From Parvularcula sp039822105 (GTDB lineage: Bacteria; Pseudomonadota; Alphaproteobacteria; Caulobacterales; Parvularculaceae): DNA of 64,000 nt. The first letter of the stretch is position 1; every line of letters begins with the position of its first letter. A program made the translations under genes and the position numbers. Below are positions 1 through 9,064 of the stretch, one piece after another. The stretch spans positions 62,001 to 126,000 of the forward strand of contig JBCBMW010000008.1 of NCBI GenBank assembly GCA_039822105.1, given 5' to 3'. The notes under the pieces are model-generated. The model saw nothing but the letters and a program-made list of their open reading frames with translations, was not told where the DNA came from and searched no databases.

Positions 1-1
1 C

Positions 2-277
2 TGGCACAGCTACCGCGCGTCCAAAGCCGCGCTCAACATGCTCCTTCGCAACATCGCGATTGAGACAGCGCGCCGAAACAAAGGCGCAGTCATTGTGGGC
101 GTTCATCCGGGCACGGTGGATACGTCTCTGTCAGAACCATTCCAAGGGAATGTGCCGGAGAGCAAGCTCTTCACTCCAAACCGCTCTGCAGGAGAGATGC
201 TGCGCGTCGTTGATGGCCTCACCCCCAACGCCACCGGCCACTGCTTTGACTATGCGGGGAAAATGATCCCGTTCTAA
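2..277 (+). CDS. SDR-family oxidoreductase, C-terminal part (cut by window start)
   Basis: The frame is open from base 2 and ends at 277, so only about 91 C-terminal residues are present. It begins just before the short-chain dehydrogenase catalytic motif YRASK (Tyr and Lys of YxxxK), followed by the usual helix (AALNMLLRNIAIE) and the segment HPGTVDTSLSEPF, which is the PG(T/W)V(D/R)T nucleotide-loop signature. The C-terminus (FDYAGKMIPF) resembles C-factor-like SDRs, which have a short tail. The substrate cannot be inferred because the N-terminal Rossmann half is outside the window. The next downstream feature is a tRNA on the opposite strand. Confidence 0.8.
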   Translation, partial: WHSYRASKAALNMLLRNIAIETARRNKGAVIVGVHPGTVDTSLSEPFQGNVPESKLFTPNRSAGEMLRVVDGLTPNATGHCFDYAGKMIPF

Positions 278-331
278 CGCTGGTCATGGGCCAGCGTGGC
301 GACAGTCAAAACGCTCGATATGATCGGAGAA

Positions 332-406
332 TGGTGCGCGTACCAAGGTTCGAACTTGGGACCCCTTCGATGTCAACGAAGTGCTCTACCACTGAGCTAT
401 ACGCGC
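332..406 (-). tRNA. tRNA-Val(GAC)
   Basis: On the reverse strand the acceptor arm GCGCGTA pairs with TACGCGC. The D-loop carries AGCTCAGTGGTAGAGC, the anticodon stem-loop is CTTCG-TTGACAT-CGAAG (anticodon GAC), and the T-arm contains GTTCGAACC. Discriminator A and the CCA end are encoded at 332-335. All stems close, giving a 75-nt tRNA including CCA. Confidence 0.95.
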
Positions 407-460
407 GGAGTTCCATCGGAGCGGCAGCGCATAGCGGAGGCGGGGCCCAGGCTCAAGCCT

Positions 461-1390
461 TCATTTGCCCCCATTGGGCGGGCGATAACGCATCAGGCCT
501 TCTTGCACCGTGCTGGCCACCAAACGCCCGTCACGGCTGAAGATTTGGCCCGTTGAGTGGCCGCGCGAGCCGCCCGACCATCCCGAGCGCATGGTGTGAA
601 GATGCCACTCGCCCATATCGACAGGTCCGTGGAACCAGACGGCATGGTCGATGCTGGCCGACTTCACGCCTGGGTTCGACCAATGAACACCGTGCGGCAA
701 CATCGCTGTGCCCAGCAGCGAGAAATCGGACGAGTAGGCCAGAATGGCACGATGGAGCCCCTGTTCTTCCGGCGACTGACCATTAAACCGGAACCAGACA
801 TGCTGCTCTGGCTTTGTCGGTTCCCCACCGAAGACGTCAATCGAAGTCCGCTTAAGGTCCACGCCGCGTGGCCTGCGCATGAACCAACGAAACATCTCGG
901 GTAGCTCGGTCAACTCATCGGCAAGCTCAGCGTCGGTCTTGAGGTCCTCCGGCATCGGAACATCCGGCATGGCGTCTTGATGGCTTAGGCCCTCTTCCTC
1001 CGCGTGGAAGGAGGTGATCATGTTGAGGATGGTTTCGCCATTCTGCTGCGCGATCACCCGGCGGTTAGAAAAGCTCCCGCCGTCCCTATCACGCTCGACA
1101 CGGTAAATGATCGGTAGGGCATCATCCCCTGCACGGACGAAATAGGCGTGGAGCGAGTGCGCCGCCCGGTCTGTCGGCACCGTCCGTTCCGCCGCCGCAA
1201 GGGCCTGGCCTATCACCTGGCCACCAAACACCCGCCCGCGAGCCTCAGGGTCCCGGGCACCGCGATAGAGATTGATATCGAGCGTTTCGAGCTCGAACAG
1301 CGAAAGCATCGTATCAGCTGGGGACATCGGTGGATCGGCAGGTGCATTACTGTTGGTCATTCCTGACCACATAGCGTCCCGGATGCACAA
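461..1390 (-). CDS. tesB: acyl-CoA thioesterase II (TesB)
   Basis: Double-hotdog thioesterase that hydrolyses acyl-CoA to free acid and CoA. The N-terminal hotdog has the family motif RVFGGQVIGQALAAA (residues 53-67). The second hotdog holds the Asp/Thr/Gln catalytic set of E. coli TesB: Asp222 in AYSSDFSLLGT, the Thr position as Ser246 in SASIDHAVWFH, and Gln296 in STVQEG. The length of 309 aa is slightly above the usual ~285. Start: the frame opens with TTG at 1390, preceded by GGGAGG seven bases upstream. ATG codons at 1372 and 1360 lack a well-spaced Shine-Dalgarno sequence, so the TTG start is credible although homologues usually begin near residue 22. It is monocistronic and divergent from the response regulator. 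Confidence 0.93.
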   Translation of the reverse strand: MCIRDAMWSGMTNSNAPADPPMSPADTMLSLFELETLDINLYRGARDPEARGRVFGGQVIGQALAAAERTVPTDRAAHSLHAYFVRAGDDALPIIYRVERDRDGGSFSNRRVIAQQNGETILNMITSFHAEEEGLSHQDAMPDVPMPEDLKTDAELADELTELPEMFRWFMRRPRGVDLKRTSIDVFGGEPTKPEQHVWFRFNGQSPEEQGLHRAILAYSSDFSLLGTAMLPHGVHWSNPGVKSASIDHAVWFHGPVDMGEWHLHTMRSGWSGGSRGHSTGQIFSRDGRLVASTVQEGLMRYRPPNGGK

Positions 1391-1478
1391 AACGCTACCT
1401 CCCTTGCGACCAATCCAAAAGAAGCCCCGCAGGCAGCGGGGCTGCAGGTCGCGAAGATGCTGATTGTGACCCGGGCCT

Positions 1479-2195
1479 TTGCCAGGTTATCCTGACCCCA
1501 CCGCAGCCTTTGAGAGCGACGACGTGACCGAGCCAGCTTCTCCTGACCAGCCGCACAAGGTTCTCATCGTCGATGACCAAGTTCTGACTGCGGAGCATTT
1601 GGCCAAAGGTGTAGCGCTCCGCGATGACCTGCAGCTCATCGGCATGGGCTTCACCCTTGAAGAGGGTTTGAAGCTACTCACGGAGCATCAGCCGAGGATC
1701 GTTCTCGTCGACCTCGGGCTGCCTGACGGCAGCGGCATGGATATCCTGCGCGCCATCTCAAAGGTGACTTGGCCGTGCGACGCGTTGGTCGTCAGCGTCT
1801 TTGGTGATGAGAAAAGCCTGGTCACCGCGATCAGGGCGGGCGCGCGCGGCTACATTTTGAAGTCCAGCGGCATCGATCATATCGGTCAACAGATCGCCAC
1901 CCTGATCGCTGGCGGAAGCCCGATGAGCCCCGTGATCGCCAGGCGGGTCTTGTCCTTGGTCGCCGAAGGCGACGTGGCGCAGACCACACAGGAGCAAACG
2001 GTCGAGATTCTCACCGCGCGGGAACACGAAATCCTGACACTGATTGCCCGGGGGTACAAACGGGCCGAGATCGCGTCGATGCTGTCGATCGCCATCGGAA
2101 CGGTGGGGAACCACATCAACAACGTCTACAGAAAGCTTGAGGTTCGTTCGAACACCGAAGCCGTCTCGAAAGCCACCAAGATCGGTGTTCTATGA
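1479..2195 (+). CDS. NarL/FixJ-type response regulator
   Basis: Receiver domain at residues ~26-142 with the acidic pair Asp32-Asp33, phospho-acceptor Asp78 (VDLGLPDGSG) and conserved Lys128 (YILKSS). A LuxR-type HTH follows at ~176-238 (LTAREHEILTLIARGYKRAEIA, then TVGNHINNVYRKL). It should act as a phosphorylation-controlled transcription factor. The frame starts with TTG at 1479, and GTG at 1524 is an alternative that trims a non-conserved leader. Its stop overlaps the start of the histidine kinase by four bases (ATGA), so the two are translationally coupled and surely form one two-component system. Its targets are unknown. The closest downstream gene is a CTERM surface protein. Confidence 0.93.
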   Translation: MPGYPDPTAAFESDDVTEPASPDQPHKVLIVDDQVLTAEHLAKGVALRDDLQLIGMGFTLEEGLKLLTEHQPRIVLVDLGLPDGSGMDILRAISKVTWPCDALVVSVFGDEKSLVTAIRAGARGYILKSSGIDHIGQQIATLIAGGSPMSPVIARRVLSLVAEGDVAQTTQEQTVEILTAREHEILTLIARGYKRAEIASMLSIAIGTVGNHINNVYRKLEVRSNTEAVSKATKIGVL

Positions 2196-4126
2196 CGGGC
2201 AAATCGTTTTCTACTCTGGGCTTGGTGACCATCTACACGGTGGTCCTCACCCTGCTGTTGCTCGGCGTCGATCGCGCGTTACAAGGCGGCTCTGGGCGGT
2301 CGGTCCAATTGACCGATGGCCTTCAATGCATCGCAAGCGGATCATTGTTGCCAACGTTTGATACCTGTGCAGAGCAGAGCTTGGCCACCGCTGTTGCCCT
2401 CCCCGTCTCAGTCGGCGGCGTCGCAGTGGAAAAACCGGCCTACGTTCACTACCGCTTCGTCGCCGACATTCCAACGGATCTCGGCGGGCGTCCGGGGATC
2501 CACTTCTCGCATCCGACTGACCTGGTCAGGGCGTCGGTCAACGGTGAGGTCCTCGCAGTTTTGCCTAGCTTCAGCGGCGAACCGCGAACGCGATGGTCGA
2601 AACCCACTATTCTTCCTTGGCCGGATGGCGTGCTTTTGCCGGGAGCCAACACGATCGACCTCGTGGTTGCGGTAACGCCCTCAGCAGACACCGTTCTGAC
2701 ATCGTTCAGTGTCGGCAACAGCGACTCGCTTCTTCAAGAGCAGCGCCTCCGGGCGTGGATCACCACCACGTTGTCGCAATCCAGCTTTGTGCTGATGATG
2801 ATCATGGCGCTCTCCTTCGCGGTGTTGCGATCGGCCCATGGTGGGGGGGTCTTCAACTGGCTGATCGTCGCCGCTGTATCTGGTGTTCTCTACACCGCCG
2901 GCTTTGCTGTCACGAACCCGCCTCTTCCTGAAACGGCGTGGTTGAAGGTGGGGGACATTGCCCTTCGCGTTTACGGCTTTGCGTGTGCGATCTTCTTCCT
3001 CCGTCTCGTTGACGTCCGTCATAGGCTGTTTGAGCGCTCGTACGCTGCATACCTTGTCTTCTCGATCATCGTCGTGGCGGCGGCGAGCTCCGACCACTAC
3101 AAGTCTTTGTCTGATATCACGAATTTCGGCCTTATCATCCCAGCCGTTGTGTTCATGGCGCTGTTTTGGATGAACAGGCACGGGCTCGGTGTCGTCAGCA
3201 ATCAGATGCTACTCTTCGTCTTTTCACTGATTGTTGCGACAGGTCCAGCCACCTACTGGTCGTCGGGCGACAACTCCGTCAGCCTTCTTATTCAGCAAAT
3301 GGTACCGATGCTGATGGTTGGCATCGGCTTCTGGATCATCCTTGGGCAAGTGGTTTCGTCCGTTAATGCCTACAAACAAATCAACGCGACGCTTGAGACC
3401 CGCATTCAAGAGAAAAGCGCGGAGTTGTCTGCGACCTACGCCAAACTCGCCGAAACGCGTCGGGTCGAAGCGGTGTCAAAAGAGCGTGAGCGGATCATGA
3501 TGGATTTGCATGACGGTGTGGGTGGGCAACTGGTCAATGCGATCACCTATCTCAGGTCAGGCAGTGCCGATCACTCCGTCCTACAGTCCACGCTGGAGGA
3601 GTGCCTATCGGATCTTAGCTTGGCCGTGGACAGCCTCGCTGAGACCGACAACGTGGCCACACTCCTCGGTATGCTGCGCGCTCGTCTTGAACCGCTCCTG
3701 ACGGCGAACGGGCTCAAGTTTCGCTGGCAAATCGATGATGACCCAGACATGCCGGACATCGGACCGTCGCGGAACATCAACCTCCTACGGATCGTTCAAG
3801 AAGCCATCACCAATGTGATCAAACACGCCGACGCGACGGAGATCTCCATCCGAGCGGACAAGCACTCGATCTCCATCTGCGATAATGGCCGCGGCCTCGA
3901 CGCGGCGCGAAGGCAGGACCAGCGCACTGGCGGCCAGGGCATGTCAACAATGGCGCGGCGGGCGGCACTCCTGCGCGCTGAGCTCACCGTTGATGAGACG
4001 GAGCAAGGGACCTGTGTGGCGCTATCTTGGAACAGTCAGACCGCGGTTCAGCGCTCCTCAGAACGTCCTGAGCGCGCATCAACGCCTATGGATCTTGCGT
4101 GCTCAATAGATGGATCCATGGATTGA
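2192..4126 (+). CDS. 7TM sensor histidine kinase (HisKA_3 type)
   Basis: 644 aa. TM1 lies at ~8-25, then a ~160-residue periplasmic domain with a beta-rich look (30-190), then about seven membrane segments (195-388), like 7TMR-DISM sensor proteins. A short coiled segment follows (395-430), then a HisKA_3 dimerisation helix with phospho-acceptor His440 (KERERIMMDLHDGVGGQL). The C-terminal HATPase has N-box LLRIVQEAITNVIKHA and G-box CDNGRGLD. This architecture pairs with NarL-type regulators such as the one directly upstream (4-bp overlap). The DISM periplasmic fold is often proposed to bind carbohydrates, so a sugar or glycan signal is possible but is only an inference. Confidence 0.9.
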   Translation: MTGKSFSTLGLVTIYTVVLTLLLLGVDRALQGGSGRSVQLTDGLQCIASGSLLPTFDTCAEQSLATAVALPVSVGGVAVEKPAYVHYRFVADIPTDLGGRPGIHFSHPTDLVRASVNGEVLAVLPSFSGEPRTRWSKPTILPWPDGVLLPGANTIDLVVAVTPSADTVLTSFSVGNSDSLLQEQRLRAWITTTLSQSSFVLMMIMALSFAVLRSAHGGGVFNWLIVAAVSGVLYTAGFAVTNPPLPETAWLKVGDIALRVYGFACAIFFLRLVDVRHRLFERSYAAYLVFSIIVVAAASSDHYKSLSDITNFGLIIPAVVFMALFWMNRHGLGVVSNQMLLFVFSLIVATGPATYWSSGDNSVSLLIQQMVPMLMVGIGFWIILGQVVSSVNAYKQINATLETRIQEKSAELSATYAKLAETRRVEAVSKERERIMMDLHDGVGGQLVNAITYLRSGSADHSVLQSTLEECLSDLSLAVDSLAETDNVATLLGMLRARLEPLLTANGLKFRWQIDDDPDMPDIGPSRNINLLRIVQEAITNVIKHADATEISIRADKHSISICDNGRGLDAARRQDQRTGGQGMSTMARRAALLRAELTVDETEQGTCVALSWNSQTAVQRSSERPERASTPMDLACSIDGSMD

Positions 4127-4176
4127 CCCCTGCGGCGATGTTCGCGAATTCCGTGTTGGGTCTTAGGGGTTAGCAC

Positions 4177-5010
4177 GTGACACACAACATTCTGACATCA
4201 CTAGGAAAATCACGCACGCAGCGCGGCGCCGGAGCAGCGATCGCAGCCCTAATGGCGCTGGGGGCACAAGCCCATGCCGCGCTCCAAACCTTCGATTCCC
4301 GCGCGGAATGGGAAGCTGCAGCCTTCGGCGCGCAAACGCTCACCATCAACTTTGAGAACGACGAAGTGGGGTTTCAGAACACCAACGTTACGACGTTCAG
4401 GGTGAATGTGGACACGAACACTGTCTTCCAGGTGGGCGCACAGGGCCTGCGGGGCGGCAACTTGACCAATGACTGCGGGGGATCGAGCTGCGTGTTCCCC
4501 GACACGCTTGGCTCACTGTCAGTCCTCGGTATGGATACGATCGATCCCAACTCCATCGACAGAGCTTTCTTGTCCTTCCCGGAAGTTGGATCGACCACCG
4601 TCTCGGGCATCTACTTCAACGTGGCCAATCTGGACCGCCAGGACATCGGTGACGACCGTATCGCGACCAATTCCAAGATCGAGGTACAGACGGGCAACTC
4701 ACCCGAAACGGCCACGACAGTCGCCAGCCAATCCGTTCTGGGCAACACCGGCGGCGGAGCTGGATTCTTGTTTGATGAAGCGGAAGACGTCTTCAACTAC
4801 GCAATCTTCGGCCGCAGCGGGGGCGGCCTTCTCGGCGGGCGCCTTTCGAGTGTCACCGAAATCTTTAGAGACGATCATCTTGCCGCTATCGAAGCCTTCA
4901 ACGACGACAATGGCGGCGGCGGACCTGGTGAGGTGATCCCGCTTCCAGGCGCCGCGATGCTGATGCTCAGCGCTCTCGGCCTTGGCGGACTTCGCCGCCT
5001 ACGCCGTTAG
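4177..5010 (+). CDS. VPLPA-CTERM sorted surface/secreted protein
   Basis: 277 aa. An N-terminal signal peptide (hydrophobic GAAIAALMALGAQAHA, cleavage after AHA) is followed by a beta-rich body of no recognised family, starting LQTFDSRAEWEAAAFG, a pattern common to PEP-CTERM extracellular proteins. Two Cys residues sit in DCGGSSCVF. The C-terminus is a textbook exosortase-type tripartite tail: VIPLPGAAMLMLS, a hydrophobic stretch, then basic LRRLRR. It is predicted to be processed by an exosortase, none of which is encoded in the window. It lies 50 bp after the histidine kinase on the same strand and could be co-transcribed. It is the first of six proteins with this kind of tail in the window. 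Confidence 0.85.
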   Translation: MTHNILTSLGKSRTQRGAGAAIAALMALGAQAHAALQTFDSRAEWEAAAFGAQTLTINFENDEVGFQNTNVTTFRVNVDTNTVFQVGAQGLRGGNLTNDCGGSSCVFPDTLGSLSVLGMDTIDPNSIDRAFLSFPEVGSTTVSGIYFNVANLDRQDIGDDRIATNSKIEVQTGNSPETATTVASQSVLGNTGGGAGFLFDEAEDVFNYAIFGRSGGGLLGGRLSSVTEIFRDDHLAAIEAFNDDNGGGGPGEVIPLPGAAMLMLSALGLGGLRRLRR

Positions 5011-5028
5011 AGAGCTGGCAAGAGCAAA

Positions 5029-5054
5029 GGGACGCGCGGAACGATCCGCGCCCC
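5029..5054. terminator. hairpin between convergent genes
   Basis: GCGCGGA (5034-5040) pairs with TCCGCGC (5045-5051) around an ACGA loop, with flanking GGG and CCC extending the stem. It lies between the convergent CTERM gene and the GH3 gene and probably serves both. T-tracts are weak, better on the minus strand (TTTGCTCTTG). Confidence 0.5.
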
Positions 5055-5062
5055 GCTTGTCG

Positions 5063-7324
5063 TTAGAAGCGATACTCTTTCTTGATGCGGATGGACTTGG
5101 TCGCAACGACTGTTTCCGCGTCTGTGGCCACATGGACCCGGTACCGCCCCGGCGCGACCACCCATGCCTCGTCCTCGGCATTGTAGGCGGCGAGCGTTCT
5201 CATCGGCACACTGATCTCGGCCGTCAGTTTCTCACCAGGACTTAAGACGTCAGTCTTGGTGAAGCCGCGCAGCTCTTTGAGAGGGGTGCCCTCGCTCGCC
5301 GGCGCTGAAACGTAAACCTGCACCACGTCGCGGCCGGCCACGTCCCCTGTGTTCGCCACATCGACGATCACGTTGAGCGCGTCATCAACCAGTGCCGCGC
5401 GCACCCGGCCATAGTCAAAGTCTGTGTAGGATAGGCCGTAGCCAAAAGCGTATGCGGGCCGTTCGGCCGCTCGGTCGAAATGACGATAGCCGACAAAGAG
5501 ACCCTCTTGGTACTCCACACGCGACGGAACGCCTTGGCCGAAGCCCGCATAAGTGGGCACCGCTGTGTCAGTGACCGTCTGTCCCGGGAAATTCTCCGCG
5601 GTCGAGACATCCGCATACTGCGCTGGCCAGGTCATGGGCAGATGGCCCGACGGATTGACCACTCCTGAAAGCACATCAGCGACGCCGTGCCCAGCCTCTT
5701 GCCCGCCCATCCACGGGACAACGATCGCGTCGACGTCATCTCTCCACGTCGCGGTCTCGATCGGGCCGCCGACGTTCAAGACTGCAATCACCGGCTTGCC
5801 CTGCTCCCTGAACGAGGCTGATACAATTTTGATCAGCACACGCTCATCGTCAGTGAGGCGGAAATCATCCGCCACAGCACGATCAACAAACTCGCCCGCC
5901 AACCTGCTCAAGGTCACCACCGCCGCATCGTTGGTAAGCGACGCTGCCGCGATCACCGCTGGGTCAAGGACGAGCTCTGACACCCGCGGCACAGGGTCAA
6001 AGATGCTCATCCGCGGCGGCAAAGCGGCGTTGAAGTCGCGCACATGAGCCTCAGTACGTTCCGCCACGGCGTCATCGATGATGTAGCCCGCACCCTCAAG
6101 ACCTTGGGCAATGGAGATCGTGTACGCTTCGGCGACGTCCCCTGATCCGGTGCCGCCCGAGATGGTGTCGTAGGCGCCCACCCCGAACACAGCCAATGTT
6201 CCGCCTGCATCTATCGGCAGCACACTGTCGTTCTTAAGAAGAACGGTGCCCGCCGACGCAACTTCACGGGCCAGAACAGCGTGAGCTGAGAAATCAGCTG
6301 GCTCCATCTCGAGGTGATCAGTTTCCAAAACAGCACGCAGCGTCGGGCGGAGCGCCTGGTCCAGCGCGTCCATATCAAGCCTGCCGTCCTCCAGCGCGCT
6401 TGAGATCGACGCACGATCTCGATCAGTTCCCGGCATCAAGAGACTGTGGCCAGCGGCAACCTGGGCCGCCGGGTCGTCCCCCGCGAACCAGTCGGTCATA
6501 ACGATACCGTCAAAGCCCCACTCATCCCGCAGGATATCAAGATTGAGCCTTGAGTCCTGCGACGTGTGCGTCCCATTAAGAAGGTTGTAGGCCGTCATCA
6601 GCGCGCGCGGTTTTCCCTCCTTCACCGCGATCTCGAACGGACGGAGATAGAGTTCGCGCAACGTGCGTTCATCAACAATTGTATCGAGAACCGGACGGTT
6701 CGTCTCCTGATTGTTGGCAACGAAATGTTTGATCGTCGCGCCAACACCTGTCGATTGAATTCCCTGAACAGCCGCAGCAGCGGTCTTTCCGGTCAGCAGC
6801 GGATCTTCGGAATAGTATTCGTAGTTCCGGCCGCCCAGCGGGTCGCGGTGCAGGTTCATCCCCGGCGCGAGGATGATATCGATACCGTAAGACCTCGCCT
6901 CACGGCCCATGGCCTCACCCATCTTAAACGCTAGCTCACCATCCCAGGAAGAGGACACGACCGTGGCAATTGGAAAAGCCGTGGCCAGACGATCAGGTGC
7001 CTGACCAGGGGGCGGTGTCGCAAACCGAACACCAGCCGGCCCATCCGACAGGACCATGCTTGGAAGACCGTGCTCCGGCATCAACCACGTATACCCGGCC
7101 ACCCCAGGCATGAAGTTATCCGTGCCCGGCAACGGTTTACCGATCGAGAAACCGATCCCGGTCAACAGCTTCACCTTATCCTCTGTGGGAAGTGTGGAGA
7201 GGAGTTGCTCCACGCGCTCGCTCACATCCAGAGAATCAGGCGGAGTGGCCATCTGATCGTCAGCCGACGCAGCGTGGAGGGCGAGAAGGGACACAGTCAT
7301 TGTCTTCAGCATAAGGATCTCCAT
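5063..7324 (-). CDS. GH3 family beta-glycosidase (beta-glucosidase-like)
   Basis: 753 aa, secreted or periplasmic. A short signal-like N-terminus begins MLKTMTVSLLALHAASA (from residue 5). The GH3 N-domain carries GLPSMVLSDGPAGVR, the KHF motif (199-201) and catalytic nucleophile Asp278 in GIVMTDWFAGDD. The GH3 C-domain follows (~355-590: SAGTVLLKNDSVLPI, then GGPIETATWRDDVDAIVVPWMGGQEAGHG). A fibronectin-III-like domain closes the protein (~650-745, DVVQVYVSAP). Such enzymes remove terminal beta-linked glucose or xylose from oligosaccharides; specificity is not decided by sequence. It is last in an operon with two sulfatases (18-bp gap to the preceding gene), which suggests a role in trimming a sulfated glycan. 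Confidence 0.93.
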   Translation of the reverse strand: MEILMLKTMTVSLLALHAASADDQMATPPDSLDVSERVEQLLSTLPTEDKVKLLTGIGFSIGKPLPGTDNFMPGVAGYTWLMPEHGLPSMVLSDGPAGVRFATPPPGQAPDRLATAFPIATVVSSSWDGELAFKMGEAMGREARSYGIDIILAPGMNLHRDPLGGRNYEYYSEDPLLTGKTAAAAVQGIQSTGVGATIKHFVANNQETNRPVLDTIVDERTLRELYLRPFEIAVKEGKPRALMTAYNLLNGTHTSQDSRLNLDILRDEWGFDGIVMTDWFAGDDPAAQVAAGHSLLMPGTDRDRASISSALEDGRLDMDALDQALRPTLRAVLETDHLEMEPADFSAHAVLAREVASAGTVLLKNDSVLPIDAGGTLAVFGVGAYDTISGGTGSGDVAEAYTISIAQGLEGAGYIIDDAVAERTEAHVRDFNAALPPRMSIFDPVPRVSELVLDPAVIAAASLTNDAAVVTLSRLAGEFVDRAVADDFRLTDDERVLIKIVSASFREQGKPVIAVLNVGGPIETATWRDDVDAIVVPWMGGQEAGHGVADVLSGVVNPSGHLPMTWPAQYADVSTAENFPGQTVTDTAVPTYAGFGQGVPSRVEYQEGLFVGYRHFDRAAERPAYAFGYGLSYTDFDYGRVRAALVDDALNVIVDVANTGDVAGRDVVQVYVSAPASEGTPLKELRGFTKTDVLSPGEKLTAEISVPMRTLAAYNAEDEAWVVAPGRYRVHVATDAETVVATKSIRIKKEYRF

Positions 7325-7342
7325 TGCTAAAGCGGAAATGGA

Positions 7343-9064
7343 TCACGGTGATGAACTCAAAGGCTCAATCAGTGTTTCTCGGCTCTCCGCATACCCATAG
7401 CGGATAGCCTTGACCTGGATCGCCACGTCACCTCTCGGTTTGAAAGGGTCGACATAGAGGCGCCAACGCCCCTCGGGATCATCCGCATACCGGTAGCCAA
7501 GCGAGGTGCCGTCTGTGGCCGAGCTTAGGACGATCGATCCGCCATCACGGGTCACCTCTGGCGCCGCCGTGACTGGCTGAACACCGCCAGGCCACATCAC
7601 GTCGATCATGCTCGCCTCCGACAACTCCGACATGTCCCCAACGCGGCCCCTCCACGCCTCAAGCGCATCCTGCATACTGATGAGGATGCCCGAGAACTCT
7701 GGGTCCTCAGCGAGGTTGTTCACCTCATGGGGATCGTTGTCGGTATCGTAGAGTTGATGCTCCGGTAGCGGATCAAAGAGAGCGAGGCCTTCGGCCGAGA
7801 GCGTACCGTCCTCTCGAGCAGCCCAAAGCGCCTTCATCGTCGGCTGCGCATCACGGAAAGCCAGCGGCCGGAAATAGGCATCGTCCGGCCTATAGTTGCG
7901 AATATATTTGTACCGGCCGTCCCGAATGGCACGACGATGGTTCATGACGTTATCCGTACGATCTTGCCCGGCAAAAATGTAGGACCGAGGTTCATCACGA
8001 TCCGGACCAGCGAAGTCGCGACCATGCATCCATGATGGCGCCTCAACGCGCGCCCAATCGAGGATCGTTGGCGCCAGATCCACAAAGCTGATGAGCTCAT
8101 CATTTATCGTACCCGCACCAAAACCGTCGGGATATCGGATGAGCATAGGAACATGCAGGCCGCCATCGTAGAGCGAGCGCTTCATGCGCGGCAAGCCATC
8201 ACCGTGGTCCGTCGTGACAATGACGATGGTGTCGTCAAGCAGCCCCTCAGTGGCCAGACGATCGAAGATCTCGCCAAGACGGGCATCGGTGAACGCGATG
8301 TTGTCGTAGTGCGTTGCGAGATCGCGCCGCACCTCTGGAACATCAGGCAGGTAAGGCGGAACAACGACACTGGCCGGATCGGTAACAGCTTGCCGATCTG
8401 CGAACACACGCTGGTTGTTCGCGACCACAGCGCTCTCCAACGGCGTGCTCGGCTCGACATCAATTGGCCAAATCCCGCTCTCATGGGTCGTCAGCAGCGT
8501 GATCATCGCAAAGAACGGCTGATCACTCTCACGCGTCGACCAGTCAGCGCCGGGACGGGACTCGTCCCAAACCGTGAAGGGTTCGCCAAACTGATAGTCC
8601 GTTTTGAAATCATTGGTTGCATGATAACCCGCCGCTCGAAGAAGCTCGGGGAACGCGCGAACAGATGGTGGCGGCACCGCGAGATAGTTTTGAGGGCCGC
8701 CACCTGGCACACCTCCATACCCCGTGGTGCGCATATGCTGTGCACCGATCGTCTGCTGATGACGACCGGTGATCAATGCAGCACGGCTAGGCGCACAAAC
8801 GCCGGCCGCTGTGAACGTACGGGTGTAAAGAACACTCTCTGCCGCTATGCGATCGAAGTTCGGTGTCTTTGCGATATCATCGCCATAGGCGCCAAAACGG
8901 GGGCTCAAATCTTCAAAGACAATCAATACGATATTGGGCCGGGGATCTTGACCCGCCGTCGGCTCCACAGTGTCCGTGCTGCTAACGGAACCTGGCTCGC
9001 TGCAGGCGATCGGGATCAACGCAGCTAGGATCAAGAGTAGAAAGCGCATGCTAGGGGGCCTCAC
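7343..9064 (-). CDS. sulfatase, predicted lipoprotein
   Basis: 573 aa. Signal peptide with lipobox LIPIAC (Cys21), so probably membrane-anchored. Alkaline-phosphatase-fold sulfatase of the type I, formylglycine-dependent class: RPNIVLIVFEDLSPRFGAYG (metal-binding acidic residues 51-52) and active-site C-x-P-S-R as CAPSRAALITGRH (Cys90, to be oxidised to formylglycine). Later VTTDHGDGLPRMKRSLYDGG gives the metal-binding DH and the catalytic Lys region. The C-terminal ~90 residues carry an extra beta-rich segment (SIVLSSATDGTSLGYRY) resembling the chitobiase-type C-terminal domain that some sulfatases bear. The start codon overlaps the preceding sulfatase gene by 14 bp. It would remove sulfate esters from an exogenous glycan. 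Confidence 0.93.
   Translation of the reverse strand: MRPPSMRFLLLILAALIPIACSEPGSVSSTDTVEPTAGQDPRPNIVLIVFEDLSPRFGAYGDDIAKTPNFDRIAAESVLYTRTFTAAGVCAPSRAALITGRHQQTIGAQHMRTTGYGGVPGGGPQNYLAVPPPSVRAFPELLRAAGYHATNDFKTDYQFGEPFTVWDESRPGADWSTRESDQPFFAMITLLTTHESGIWPIDVEPSTPLESAVVANNQRVFADRQAVTDPASVVVPPYLPDVPEVRRDLATHYDNIAFTDARLGEIFDRLATEGLLDDTIVIVTTDHGDGLPRMKRSLYDGGLHVPMLIRYPDGFGAGTINDELISFVDLAPTILDWARVEAPSWMHGRDFAGPDRDEPRSYIFAGQDRTDNVMNHRRAIRDGRYKYIRNYRPDDAYFRPLAFRDAQPTMKALWAAREDGTLSAEGLALFDPLPEHQLYDTDNDPHEVNNLAEDPEFSGILISMQDALEAWRGRVGDMSELSEASMIDVMWPGGVQPVTAAPEVTRDGGSIVLSSATDGTSLGYRYADDPEGRWRLYVDPFKPRGDVAIQVKAIRYGYAESRETLIEPLSSSP

Noticed and set aside
286..556. Open frames over the tRNA-Val region
   Set aside because: They cover the tRNA and the opposite-strand thioesterase end; no ribosome site and no protein-like composition.
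8153..9028. 291-residue plus-strand frame inside the sulfatase gene
   Set aside because: Antisense shadow of a well-supported sulfatase; no domain of its own.
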